The notes below the pieces were generated by a model, which worked only from the letters and a program-made list of their open reading frames with translations, searched no databases and was not told where the DNA came from. Source: Ulota crispa (Eukaryota > Streptophyta > Bryopsida > Orthotrichales > Orthotrichaceae). From it: a DNA stretch of 64,000 nt. The translations under genes were made by a program, and so were the position numbers. Within the stretch, counting starts at the first letter, position 1, and the number at the start of each line of letters is the position of its first letter. This document shows positions 24,601 to 36,194 of this stretch, piece by piece. Where the stretch lies: positions 14,400,727-14,464,726 of the forward strand of contig OY987245.1 in the NCBI GenBank assembly GCA_963920765.1, read 5' to 3'.

Positions 24601-27600
24601 GCTGCTGCTGCTCAGGATCCCAAACTGGACGCCAAAGACTTTATCGAGATCATCCCTGGACAATCCCGAAGAACAACTTTGGACTACTCCGCTGTCAAGG
24701 AAGTCGATGGGAACACACTGAAACCACAGTACTACGAAAACGGTACTTCGAACTCCAACCTGGATGGGACGTCAAAAGCTTTGCAAACAGGCACTGGAGA
24801 AGAAGAAGAACAACAACACCAAGGCTTCATCTCCAAGAAGTTGACATCACCAAATCTGACCACACCATCGCCTGCAGTCTCTGAAGAAGAAGATGAAGGA
24901 GAAGATGCTGCAAACCGTAATGCCATATCTCCTTCGCCACCAGCTTCTCAAGCGTCCATAAAGCAGGATTCCCATAACGAGGATCCATCATCCAGGCCTG
25001 TTGAGCTGGACCTGCCAGAAGTGGCTAACGGATCGCCGACTCTCAGCGACAGTTTCTCCACTTCAAATGGTGTGCACCAATCTGCAGTCCCAGGTACAAG
25101 GCTCTTGTATTCATCTAGTACAAACACCATACTTGTTAAATTGAACACCATGTTATGTAATTTGGGAAAAAGGGGGGTACCATTTTGTACTCCACCTTAA
25201 ATCCAAAAAGTTACCTTAAAGCAGATTTAAAGTTATCAAATTCAGTCTAAGCCATTAAGATTTTTTCCCTCTCAACTTCCTCTTCTTAGGTGAGGGCATG
25301 TGTACCAAAAAAAACGCTAGAGCTTGGTTTTAGGTGATCACTTAGAACCTTCAAAAGTCCCAAAAAGTACCCTTTTACCCAAATTACATAATATGGAGTT
25401 ATTGGGAAAAACAATATATTTTGGAACTTTGAGGTGATCACCTCAGACCGAGCTCACAGCATTTTTTTTGGTACACTTGCCCTCACTTGAGAACAGGAAT
25501 TTGCAAGGGAAAAACCCTTAGTGACTCAAACTGATTTTGATACCTTCAAATCTAGTTTAAAGTAACTTTTTGGGTTTGAGGTGGAGTACAAAATGGTACC
25601 TCCGTTTTTCCCAATTTAACAAATATGGTGTTTACAATGCCAGATGAAGTAATGCAATTAATTTCAGTCCGACATAAGCTTGTAGAGTTTAGAGCCACTT
25701 TTTATTAGGGCCCAATTGTTGGTTCAATATAAGAATCATAAAAATGAATGAATGGAAATGCACAAAATCCTTAAATTAGGCCATATAATGAGGCCATTAA
25801 CTAGGCCATCAACTAGGCCCTAAGGCTTTACATTGAGGGTGTGCCAGATATTGATGACATGGCCACTTACGCGGCAAGCTTCTGATGCCAAAAATCAAGC
25901 TCAAGTCAAAAAGTTGAGTCATAACAATGCAACAACCCAATTCAAGAACATGGGCCTATCGGGTCAAGAATTGGGCCCAAGGGCTTCATATTAGGGCCCA
26001 ACCTAAACTTTAACCAATTGATAACCCACTGGATTGTGAATTGGACTGGGCCCTACCATAAAGTGGCCCTCGAATACTAAACGGATTGAAGAACCTAATT
26101 CATTTTTGTTTTTGATTTTGTATAAAAATGTGTTAGAGAGGTACAAAGCCGGGTTCTAGAGGATTTTAGTGCCGAGGCTCCTGAACAGAATTTGTGAGTT
26201 GTGTGGTAGAAGCACCCAAAAGTGACACTTACTTTAGATGTGGTAATTTGGAGGGTCTTTTGAGAATGTAATGGCATGTGCTTGTTAGGAAATGGGTATA
26301 GATTCAAGTAAAATTGTTTTCATAATTTTTTGAGATTGTATGAATAAATTATGAATTGTTGAAGGTAATTCTCTAGATTGATCTACAATGAAACCTCTCT
26401 TATTGTAAATTCCTTATTTGCATAATTAACTATAGTTCTTAAATTGCATACTCCTTATATGCATAAAGTGTGTTGCTAGTGGTTCAAAATAGAAGGTAGT
26501 CAACCATCACAGATTTTTTGAGATGAGCCACTTGTACATCATGCACATGAAATAAATGACTTATGACGCTTCACCTCTTTGTGTGCATATCCCTTAAACT
26601 AACTCCCCACTGTTCCCATGCAATGCAGTAAGAGAGGTTTCACTGTGTTGTAAACACTCACTAGAAGAAAATCTAGAAAATTGCGTTTTTCTTAACAAAA
26701 ATATATGAAGTTGATTGCTTTGAGTTCTCCCTTTCCAACGCAAAATTTCACGCTCCAATGCAAAATTTTGTGTAGGGGCGTGAAATTTTGCGTTGGAAAG
26801 GGAGTACTCAACACAATCAACTTCATATGTTTTTGTTAAGTAAAATGCAGTTTTCTAGAGTTTTCTTCTAGTACTAGACCCCTGAAAAAGTAACAACAAA
26901 AAGACCATGTCATGACAACAAAAAGACAATGTCACACCCAATCATAAACCGCCACCTACCACAAGTTCTGTTCCCTTTTGTCAACTTAAGTGTCCGATTT
27001 GGGTGCATGTGTGTCTTGTCTGGGTTGTTTGAGTGCAAAAGTGCTTACTTTAGGTTTAATTTTAGATGTCACTAAATGGCTGGTGTCACTGATGGATGTA
27101 CATACCTTACAGGAGCTGAAGTTGCAGCAAATGGCAAAGTTCCAGATTCGGAGGTTGCGAATGGAACTATTGCTGGGAACGGTAACTATGAAAATGGGGA
27201 CTGTAACAAAACCAGAAAGGAGGAGAGCCCTGTCCCAAGTAAGAGAACGACATGCCGCTACATGGCAGCCACCGAGTCTGCCAAGGCAAAGTTCCGATCC
27301 TCCAGCAATCCCAAGACCAGGGATTATTCCACCCCCGAGGCACCAGAATTACGGGGTCAAGCTGCTCCAAAACAGCGGCACTCCACAGGGGATGGTGCAG
27401 CAACACATGCGACGAGCAAAGCAGCAGAATCCCCTGGCAAGACGCCTGTTGCGTTTGGCACCCGAAAGACAACGCCAAACGGAGTTCAGGTACCACCCTG
27501 CTCCCCTTCTGAAAGGCTTTAAGGGTTTAGGATTTAGGACTTCCTAACAAAAGTAGATGATAAGTTGCTGGGAATTGATACATGTACCACCCCTTCTTGA

Positions 27601-30202
27601 CTATTCTACTTTACCCTATTACATATGGTCAATATTTACAATATTAAAATAGGTGTGGATCATGGAAAAAACATCAGATTTGAAAATGCAATTTGACATA
27701 GAAGTTGCAACTTTAATTTTGTTTTTTCTACTCATAGTATCAATTAAAAAATCTAAATTAGGTTTGGTTTAATTCATATTTTTTAAAGTTGATACTATGA
27801 GCAAGATTAAGAGCTGAAAAACAAAAATAAAATTGTGTCTTCTATGTCAAGTTGTGTTCACAAATTAGTAATGATTTTCTCATGATCCACACCTATTTTA
27901 GTATTGTAAATATTGACCATATATATTAGGGTGTGGTAGAATAGTCAAGAAGGAGCGGTACATGTATCAATTTCCTATGTTGATATTAAAATGAGATGGC
28001 ACCTAAACACATGTAAAGAAGAGATACATCAAACAATTATTATTCCTAAGAGTATTTTGAGGAATGTTGTAAAAAGGATGATTCGAAGACAAAGTTGGAT
28101 AAACAAATCCTTTGCATATAAAGAATGTAATTTTGTTTTAAAATTGTTGATTGATCATTTGCATAGTGTGTGTTGGGTCTCGTGGAGGTTAAGGATAGAC
28201 TTACTCTTGATTGCATGTCTCAAAAATCTCCTTCAATCCATTCCTGAATCTCTTTTTTGATTTCTCTTTGTTGTGTTTATTTACAAGTGCTAGTTTCTTC
28301 TTCCTACGAAACTCGTTGGTTGAATTTTTCATGCACAACAACAATAGAGTTTTCTATACTTTTGGATAATGGTATAAGCAGCTCCTAGCCTTGGTGAACA
28401 ATTTCAAAAAAATCGTGTGTGATTAGAAAATTAGGCCTCATTAATATACAATTACAATTTTAATAGAAAGTTGCTCAAAGATGTAGTGACCTGTTTTGAT
28501 AAAATTGGCTCTAGAATTGATATCTCATACCACGAATTAACTGATGAAAATCAAAGAGATTTCAATTTCGATTCTAAGCTAAATTGCTAACAAAATATTG
28601 AGCAGAAAGGTTGAGGCTAATTTGCAGTTCATGATCTTAATGAAAAACAATTGTGACAATGTCATTTGAAAAGAACAATTGCATTCTAAGTCCTAACCCT
28701 CTCATGTCACTTTCATAGTCATATGGTGCATTTCAATTAGAAAAGCAGATATTAAAGATTGGATGTATTATGTTGGTACAACCAAGTTCTTAGCTGTTTC
28801 TTTTAGCCAAGCTTAAAAGATTGTAAAATACAAGATGTTACTTTCTAAAAAGTCCTTTGTGACTTTGAGTTTCAGCACTTAACTTTCAACAGTTGCTTGT
28901 CGTTTACATGATATTGTATTCAGGGCTACATATTCTTGAAAATAAATGCGTTCGTGGATTGTAAGTGCCATTACGGGCTTGCATAATTATAGGTTCCGAA
29001 CATCTTCTTCTCAATTGATGAGATCCACCTACATCAATTGTAGTTTCCATCAATATCATGACAAACTTGTAGAATATTGGTCATTTATTAGATTCTTATC
29101 TAGAACCCAACTTTGTGCTACTCTTTGTTTTATCATTCATTGAAACAATATTCCACTTAAACAAATATGACATTACTAACTCTAATCTCAAAGTGATTAA
29201 ACCAAAAAAACAGAAAGCATACTTAGACGTTAACAATCGATCAAAGTAATTTCCAGAACATGAAAATTGTCATTCCATAAGAAACATAAGGCACAATCAC
29301 TACTTTCTGTCAACCTTTTTTCTTTTCAAGTTTGCTAATGTTTCAATATCCAGGGACATGATAATGGCAACTTTTGATCATTCAAGCACATAGAGAGTAA
29401 AAGGTGGTTCTCATAATTAGCTCAAGCTGCTTTAAAAACTCCAGAAATAACTACACTTGAATTCTAAGTATACTTGAATTTCAAAATTCACACGGGGATT
29501 AATATGTCTACCACGCCTTTTCAGCTATTTTACCACACCTTAGGGTAAATTTTAGATTTCTACCATCAAATAGTTGAATTTGAGAATTTGGAATTCAGAT
29601 TTGGACTGAGAGATAGTGATTTAGTATAGAATCTTGAAAAGCTTCTAATTGAACAACACCCCATGAAAAAGTTTATCTTTTTTTATAAACAAAAGTAAAA
29701 GTAATACTTTTCCTCCATGTTAAGCTTTTTCATTGGGTGTTGTTCAATTACAATCTTTTTTTTATGGCTCTAGACAAAATCAAGGTCTCTAAGTCCAAAT
29801 CTAAATTCCGAATTCTCAAATTCAACTATTCAATGATAGAAATCTAAAATTTACCCTGGGATGTGGTAGAATAGCTGAAAGGGTGTGGTAGACATATGAA
29901 TCCTGAATTCATATTGGTATTATATTATTTTGATAGGTGTTTGCAAACTTTTTGTAACTTTTTGTTGCTATAGATCTTTTTACGTAGTAATGAAAAAATT
30001 GTAAAACAAGAATTTGAAGTAGAAGTATTGCAAGATTGAGCCATGTGTGTGTGTGTGTGTTTTACAGAAGCGAAGGAGTCCGAGCCCCAGGACTTTAGGT
30101 TCCAGAGAGAAGCCTCGCAGCATGGATGCTGGCCATGGCGGAATCTCGCCTGCACGCAGGAATTCTTTGGGCACTGGAGATGACAAGCGCTGGAGAACCT
30201 AA
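21678..30202 (+). CDS. IQD protein (IQ67-domain calmodulin-binding scaffold), complete
   Basis: IQD proteins bind calmodulin and link calcium signals to microtubules or membranes in plant cells. Seven exons: 21678-21770, 22435-22794, 23209-23412, 23579-23683, 24475-25093, 27113-27489 and 30068-30202, about 630 residues, stop TAA. The start follows family practice: MGKSTKPTKWFKAVKKAF is the usual basic N-terminus. The IQ67 region spans residues 134-195. Motif 2 (RLQAMVRGQLVR, 158-169) and motif 3 (RLQALFRGRRIR, 184-195) are intact. Motif 1 is IQQRFLHSPL, without the RGxxxR part. An intron splits IQ67 in phase 0, at about the position usual for the family. Residues 510-525 read YMAATESAKAKFR, the DUF4005 signature; WTWLELW in exon 5 is the usual Trp patch. 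The tail KRRSPSPRTL is basic. The exon 5 start could be 24451 instead of 24475. Introns 5 and 6 are long and full of MITEs. Confidence 0.92.
24288..24420. repeat. CACTA-type terminus and related repeat in IQD intron 4
   Basis: CACTACAAGAAATTGTG matches the CACTA (En/Spm) terminal consensus. The following words such as TGTCCAAATTGAC recur at 62828-62957 in the ZNF830-like gene. A right end TTGTAGTG is not seen here, so this copy is truncated or degenerate. Confidence 0.5.
25125..25640. mobile_element. Palindromic MITE in IQD intron 5, family I
   Basis: The left half (ACACCATACTTGTTAAATTG... then GGTACCATTTTGTACTCCAC) is the inverse of the right half (GTGGAGTACAAAATGGTACC ... AATTTAACAAATATGGTGT). 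Each arm is over 200 bp. A related single unit is nested in the element at 19206-19876. Confidence 0.7.
26386..26640. mobile_element. Nested inverted-repeat element
   Basis: The ends AATGAAACCTCTCTTA and TAAGAGAGGTTTCACT are inverted copies. It lies inside the family D element at 26203-27109, whose homologue at 13880-14283 lacks it. Confidence 0.6.
26660..26872. mobile_element. Near-perfect foldback element with CACTA-like ends
   Basis: The left arm starts CACTAGAAGAAAATCTAG and the right arm ends CTAGAGTTTTCTTCTAGTA. The arms are about 100 bp and nearly complementary, including TTTCCAACGCAAAATTTCAC and its inverse. The CACTA start suggests an En/Spm-type origin. An intron transcript would form a long hairpin. 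Confidence 0.7.
27570..27975. mobile_element. Family B MITE (copy 5) in IQD intron 6
   Basis: The left end GGGAATTGATACATGTACCA is mirrored by GCGGTACATGTATCAATTTCC. The flanks AAGTTGCT and ATGTTGAT are similar and may be a worn 8-bp duplication. Confidence 0.65.
29494..29903. mobile_element. Family B MITE (copy 2) in IQD intron 6
   Basis: The left end GGGGATTAATATGTCTACCA is mirrored by GTGGTAGACATATGAATCC. The interior is a long inverted repeat sharing TGAGAATTTGGAATTCAGAT with the copies at 3415 and 57803. Confidence 0.75.
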
Positions 30203-31723
30203 ATGTTAAATTGCACCCATCCTAGTCTCATTGATTTTTATTTAATTTAATTTCAGACGCATTTTGTTTTTTATGTCAAGATTTTGCTTGGTTTCATAGT
30301 TTTGTTGCTGCAAATTTCATTACCACGTTGTTGCAAACCGTATATTATATTTTATTGGCTTTGGATAGCAAGGGTAAGAGGTTTAACATTGAGGGATGCT
30401 ACTCTAAGGAAATTTGAGTTGATGTCTTACTCAAAAAGCAAGGCAATGCTCTAGGGATTGTAAGCGTATTGTATTTCTTAAACTTACGAGTTTGTAAATT
30501 TTTTATTCTGTCTAACATGATGTGATGTTTCTATCTATACTTGGATATGAATGGACAATCGTTTGCACAAAAAGTATATCCCCACTTCTCTAAGCCCCTT
30601 CCTGATTGACTAAATTTTTCAGTTCAAGTTTGTTTTTTTGGGTTTAGTTTTCTGATTCAGGCATTTTGATGAAATAGACCAAATACAACATCTAATAAAA
30701 ATTGAGAGTTCGCTCATAAGACAAAGAATTTACTAGTAATTTGCTTTTCATTTATGTATTTATTGGTGCTTGCAGTTTCGTATGGAGCCGCTTATGGACC
30801 TCCAACAAACTGATCCAGTTACAGTATATTTTTTTCTGAACAATTGAGGAGAGAGTCTAGGTTTGAACACGTAATTTAGGATGTATACCTTAAATTAGGG
30901 TGTTTGGTTGGATAGTTGTTTGGATGTTTGTCACATTGAGATCTCCTGGATTGTGTGTCCCCCTTTGTCTGCTTGGTACCATTAGAAAGATCTTGACAAG
31001 GAGGGGTGCATGGGTTTGATTTTGTGGCATTTGAGCTTACAGTGGAAAGTTGTTGACTTTCAAAGTATTTTATGGATTAAAAACATAGGAAATTATTAAT
31101 TGGCCAAAGACAAGTAATATGTAAAAATAGAGTAGAGTGCAAGTTTAACTACAGTAAAATTTGAATGTACACTTAAAAGTAAAGTAGAGACAAGTTTAAC
31201 TTAAGTTAAGTACAAGTTTAACTAAACTAGAATATAACTTAACTGAAATAAAGTTCAAGTTTAGCCATAGGTGACATGAAGAGATGACATGGGGGGCATG
31301 GGGATGAAAATTGAGCCAACAATACTTGGGCACACTAGTCCAGCTGAAATTACAAACTTGAGAATAGACATACTATGTTTGCAAGATTGGAAGAATCTTT
31401 GAGATAGAGACTCACACTGTGGAAACATGCATGTCAATCTTCACTAAGGTAGACGTACCCATTCCCTACTGAACATAATGTTGCTTAAATGTGCACAAGG
31501 CGTACATTTGAGCAACATTAGATTTAATGGTCAGGCATGGGGTATGCCTACGTTAAATAAATAAATAAACAAGAAATAACATGTGAAATCAGAAGAAAAT
31601 TATTTCCAATAATGGGAAAAATGTTGGTTTAAAATTTCTTGCTTGATTTATGTTCTTATGCATCTTGCATTCATGAACATTTGGTTGTGTTACGGCTTTT
31701 CACTTTTTTTTGAGGCACTTGTG
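30203..31723. other. 3' flank of the IQD gene and intergenic DNA
   Basis: AT-rich, with possible polyadenylation-type A/T stretches after the IQD stop. A short TA-flanked family D-like element lies at 31447-31553. No gene was seen. Confidence 0.5.
31447..31553. mobile_element. Short TA-flanked foldback, family D-like
   Basis: AGGTAGACGTACCC at the left and GGGTATGCCTACGT at the right are inverted. The interior ATGTTGCTTAAATGT is mirrored by ACATTTGAGCAACAT. It is only about 107 bp. Confidence 0.55.
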
Positions 31724-32656
31724 TTAACCCCTATAGGACCATTGTCCTTTCAAGGGACAGGTTGGACTTTGGGCATGTACCTACGGCTAAACTATTTTGT
31801 GTGATTTTTTGAAACTTTTATTGAAGGTGGGGGATCCAAAGATCTAAATGCGGGCATCTAATTTTTTCTTCGTTTTGACATTTGATGAAGAAGTTATGCA
31901 TGAATTTATGAAAATTTGGGGAGGACTGCCTGCTTGGGCAGCCCAAATTTCAAAAAAAAAATTAGATTTAAAACAAAAAAAACCAGAATTGGTTCTTTAG
32001 ATTCACATATATGTGGGAAGCTTTGAATCCTTCAATTTCAATCAATGAGATGAAAGTTATGATGAGTTTTTGTTTGCAGGCAATTATGAATCCTCTACTC
32101 TAAAATAAACTTTGAAGTCCTTTGTTTTACTCAATTTTCAATATTTGGAAATAAATTAAACCAGAGGAAGTAGATTGTTTATTGCAACATTATCACAGTT
32201 GGGATTTGCATTTTTCATTTTAATAATGAAATCCTTAACAATTTAGTGTTTTGAATCATTCTCTACTTCTTTTTACTTATTGATTTTTCCCATGTGTTGT
32301 ATAGTTCCAATTGATTTGAAAATTCTCTTGCACATACCTAACTTGATCTCCTACATGGGAAAAAAAAGTGCAATGTTGGGTAGAGCAACTTTTTTGTTAT
32401 AAAAGTGGTCAAAGGCTTTTGAAATTTTTGGGCAATATGGAAGAAATTTTTTTTTCTCACTTTAGATGTAAATATCTCACTCCTCTCCATCTAGGATGAG
32501 CTAAACTTTCCCTTAAGTACCTCTTCTAGTCTAAGGCAAGATCCTACGATTGATTTCCCAAAGACAAAACATAAAATCCCTTTTTACTAAACCTCCTAGA
32601 AGTGGCAGTTTTTAGTGATTTTCAGTGAAAAAAGGGCGTGGTCCTTTAGGGGTTAA
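31724..32656. mobile_element. TTAA-flanked MITE (piggyBac-like), copy A6
   Basis: Begins TTAACCCCTATAGGACCATT and ends GTGGTCCTTTAGGGGTTAA. About 933 bp, similar in length to 7501-8472 and 12778-13723; no long frame. Confidence 0.65.
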
Positions 32657-32873
32657 TAAAGCATAATCTAGTACACTCATTTTTGCCATGTTTTTTCTAA
32701 GAAATGTTTCAGGAGGTTGAACATCCCAAAAATGAAATAGTAAATATGATGATTTGTTAATGACATCCAACTTTGAATCTAATGTGTCAAACTCTACTTC
32801 TAAATAGCATTCAAGCACTTCATATATATATTTTTCATCCAATTAGAAACATCTATGATGAGTGTCCACTTTG

Positions 32874-33656
32874 TTAACCCTAAGCGTCTTGCTAAGAAAA
32901 TTTAGCATACCTCCATTATAGAACATTTAGCACATTCCCTCAATTTTTAGAACGTTGAACAAGTATTCACACAATCCAAACTAGTCCTTCTATACCCAAC
33001 TGTAAATCAAAAGTTTAAAGCTACTTTGATTTCAAATCCAAGTAAATTTGCAAAATCCCCACCATTGAGAATCTCATATTTGTTAATTTGGGTAGCAATT
33101 CACAATATGGATTTTGGACTTTGGTGTGATTTTTTCCCAAAAATAATAATTACCTAATGGTTGATCCCATGAGACCTTGTCTAGCTATACTTGATGGAAG
33201 AAAAAACTCCTCAAATGGGGAAAAACTCCAAAACTTATGGTCATTCAAAGTAAGTGGATCTAGTTGGCTCACTACTTTAGACTTTAGAGCTACAAAAACC
33301 TTGCCCAATCAAGAGAATAAAAAGTGACACATCACTAACCTTCTCCCTTATACATGGGAGTGTGAGCTTCCAACCCATCCCATCAAAAATCCTTCATCCA
33401 CAATGCAATGTACAATGCCTATATACACTCCCACTAATAGTTTTAATATTAAAAATAGTAAATTCAAAGGTTTGGGTGCAAAATCTAGAGGCTAAAAGGA
33501 ACAATAAGCCAATCCCAAAGTCTTGTTGGACTTTTAGCTCCATTTGGACTTGAGTGGCACACCAAAACTTGAGCATACAATGCCTTTTTTGTCTACTTTT
33601 ACGCCTCCAAGAACCTCATTTGGCCATATTAGGCTCTTTGGTCCTTTAAGAGTTAA
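32874..33656. mobile_element. Possible TTAA-flanked element, copy A7 (weak)
   Basis: Starts TTAACCCTAAGCGTCTTG and ends TTTGGTCCTTTAAGAGTTAA. The TTAA and CCC/inverted GGA parts fit, but the left terminus is diverged, so this may be a chance pairing of ends. Confidence 0.35.
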
Positions 33657-35359
33657 ATGCACAAAGAAGTCACTTGTCATAAATGTTGCGGCTCTCCTAC
33701 AAATGTTAGCAACATTTTTTTAAATAACTAAATCAAAGAAAATCTATAAGTTATATTTTGGAATAAGAATTGTACACATATATGTACACATAGAAACAAA
33801 AGGAAATGATTGTGATACTTTAAATCCAACTATTGAACATCATAGTGGATACAATAAACTATGTTGATTTCTCCATAATTTTAAGCATCAAAGAAATATT
33901 CATATAATGAAAATGACTTTTTTAATGTTGTCAAAATTTGAAAATAATAGCTTTTACGTTGAGTGAAAAATTTGCTTCAACCTTGAATGCATATATAATT
34001 TTTGCCAAAATTAAGCTTATTATGTTTCATTACAATGAAAATTTCAAAACAAATGAGAAAAGTCACATGCTACAATGCTTGAAGGGTACGTTCCCTGCCA
34101 AATAATTAACTGATTATTTCAGAAAACATATTTTCCAAACATTAGTTCAAAACTTCTTTAGCCACCATATAATATATATATATATGTTATAATATATATA
34201 TGTTGACAAAGTATAATTTCCTTGGAATTTGGGTATAAATTTTTGGACTTATTTATTGCCAAACCTAAGCTTAGAGCAAGATATCACATTTAAGCCTTTA
34301 GTTACTAAGAGATTCTTTAGATTCCCAAGAATGGGAGGATGAGTCATAAAGTGCAATTCTTAAGAACAAATAGATAATGACTTGCAAAGAATAGTTATCC
34401 ATAGAACATATCCATTGGGATACTAGATTTGTCATTGCACTCACTAGTAGTGTCTTTAGCAAAAGTTTAAGATATCATTCAAAATTTTCTCAATTATGGA
34501 ATGAAAATGAATGATTCTTATTACATGTTTTTCCTCTATGTTTTGTTAGGTCCTTGTTTTGGTGATTTTGGATATGTCTTATAATGACAAGTATTTTAAA
34601 TTAAATTTGAAAAATTGTTGTTTGAATTAGAATAGTTGGTTTTTTAGAGTGCATCAAACTTGTACCCTTTGATTGACTATATTGAACAAACACTAGAAAA
34701 CAAACAAAACAATCTAGTAACTTGTGCATTGACTGATAAATCATTAAATTTGCATTTAACTAGGACCTACCTATATTTGCTAATTGTTCAAAACCTTCAC
34801 TCTTGATTTATAAGAAATCAAGAGCCCTACCTATATTTGCTAATTGTTCAAAACCTTCATTCTTGATTTATAAGAAGTCAAGAGCAATCATCAATGCAAA
34901 CTGACATATTTGACCTTAAAAATGCATAATTGGTGAAGAGAGTTTGCCACAAATTATGTGCTTTGATTTCATTGCTTATTTGTAATTTAGAGGTTGTAGT
35001 AAAGTGTAAAATAAGTTCCACATGTAAGGATATTCTCATGTTTAAGTCATTAGGAACATGAATAAAGCCAAGTAACCAATGGCGCAAACGCAAGATTGCC
35101 CATGCAAGTGGCCCTTACATGTATACATTTTGCTAGAAGAAATATTGCCATGTGTCTTTTTTGCTAGCAAGAGTGACATTACACATAATGACACCACTCC
35201 ACAATTTCCGTGGTTATGCGTTCACAAGTACAAGAGCAATTGTAAACACAAGAGATTTTTTTCAAGCTAAGTTTGCAATTGCATAGGTTGCATTGAGGAT
35301 ACTCTAAGGGCCTAGTTCCATGCTGACCATAAAAATTTGACAAAAAGAAGGCTAAGGTA
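33657..35359. other. Intergenic, AT-rich, with a 60-bp tandem duplication
   Basis: No gene was seen. A 60-bp unit is repeated twice in tandem (34765-34824 and 34825-34884) with about three differences. A short TA run lies near 34170-34200. Confidence 0.6.
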
Positions 35360-35656
35360 AGGTAGGAACACCCATAAGCATTAGTGTCTCCATAATTGCC
35401 ACCTCTAAAATGTTGGAAAATCTATAGAAGTAAATAGATGTAATTACAAGGATGTACAACATGTGAACATGAAATCTTAGTGTTGGTTATGGGAACAATG
35501 GCTAGTTTGCTCTTTAAAGATTCACAACTTATTCTCACAATATCCAAATTATACATTCAAAAGTGCAAACTCATTATTTTTTTGTTGCTAACAGATGTTT
35601 ATTAATAGTCATCATGTTCAAAACCGTGAAACTAACGCTTATGGGTGTTCCTACTT
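35360..35656. mobile_element. TA-flanked MITE, family D copy 2
   Basis: The left end AGGTAGGAACACCCATAAGC is mirrored by GCTTATGGGTGTTCCTACTT, with TA at both sides. It is the near twin of 11533-11840 in inverted orientation. Confidence 0.75.
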
Positions 35657-35937
35657 TAAACATACCCAATTTGGAACATGAACCTACTGTGATGCATACG
35701 CACACAAGGTGTATATTTCAAATCTCAAATCTAAACAAGTCATAGATAATTTATTTGTTGTGCCACAAGAGGTAAGCTATCTATGACCTATCTAGATTTA
35801 AGATATAAAATGTACAACTAGTATACATATGCACTACAATAGGTTTATGCTCCAGATTGGTTATATCTACCTTATTGCTCCCCTGCGGACGGAATATGAA
35901 CATCCGGTACTTCGAATATTCCCTTGCAAGCCTGCTA

Positions 35938-35951
35938 TTAGGGTTTTAGGG
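35938..35951 (-). promoter_or_regulatory. Telo-box motif upstream of NDPK
   Basis: TTAGGGTTTTAGGG is the reverse form of the AAACCCTAA telo-box, a motif common in promoters of plant housekeeping and translation genes. It lies about 250 bp before the NDPK start, in a GC-richer, CT-rich leader region. Confidence 0.45.
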
Positions 35952-36194
35952 CACAGCTGGCAGCCTGCTCGCCGCAACCCCTAATCAGCCGCCACTGCTG
36001 CCGACGCGCGGCTGCGTCAGAAAACAGACGTTCCCCTACCTCTAGCAACCTCTCCCAACCCTTCGTCATTCTCCTTTGCAAACTCCCTCGGCCATATCTT
36101 CACTGCCTGCAACCCTTTCCTCCTTCTGAGCCTTCCCTTGCAGCTGCGCTCTTGCGACGCTTCATCTCAACCCTGCAGATTCCGTTTCGTCGCC

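Larger units (their letters stand above)
26203..27109. mobile_element. Composite family D MITE in IQD intron 5
   Basis: The left end GGTAGAAGCACCCAAAAGTG and the right part near 26900-27080 match the element at 13880-14283 throughout. The middle holds two later insertions (26386-26640 and 26660-26872). The right terminus is worn (GTACATACCTTA) and sits directly before the splice acceptor CAG of IQD exon 6 at 27110-27112. Confidence 0.65.

Noticed and set aside
28946..29143. A 65-codon frame in IQD intron 6
   Set aside because: No resemblance to any family and no splice signals that would join it to the IQD frame.
36138..36194. N-terminal extension of NDPK
   Set aside because: The frame is open upstream but has no ATG, and the family starts at the MANSE-type methionine; K12 and H118 numbering also fits the ATG at 36195.
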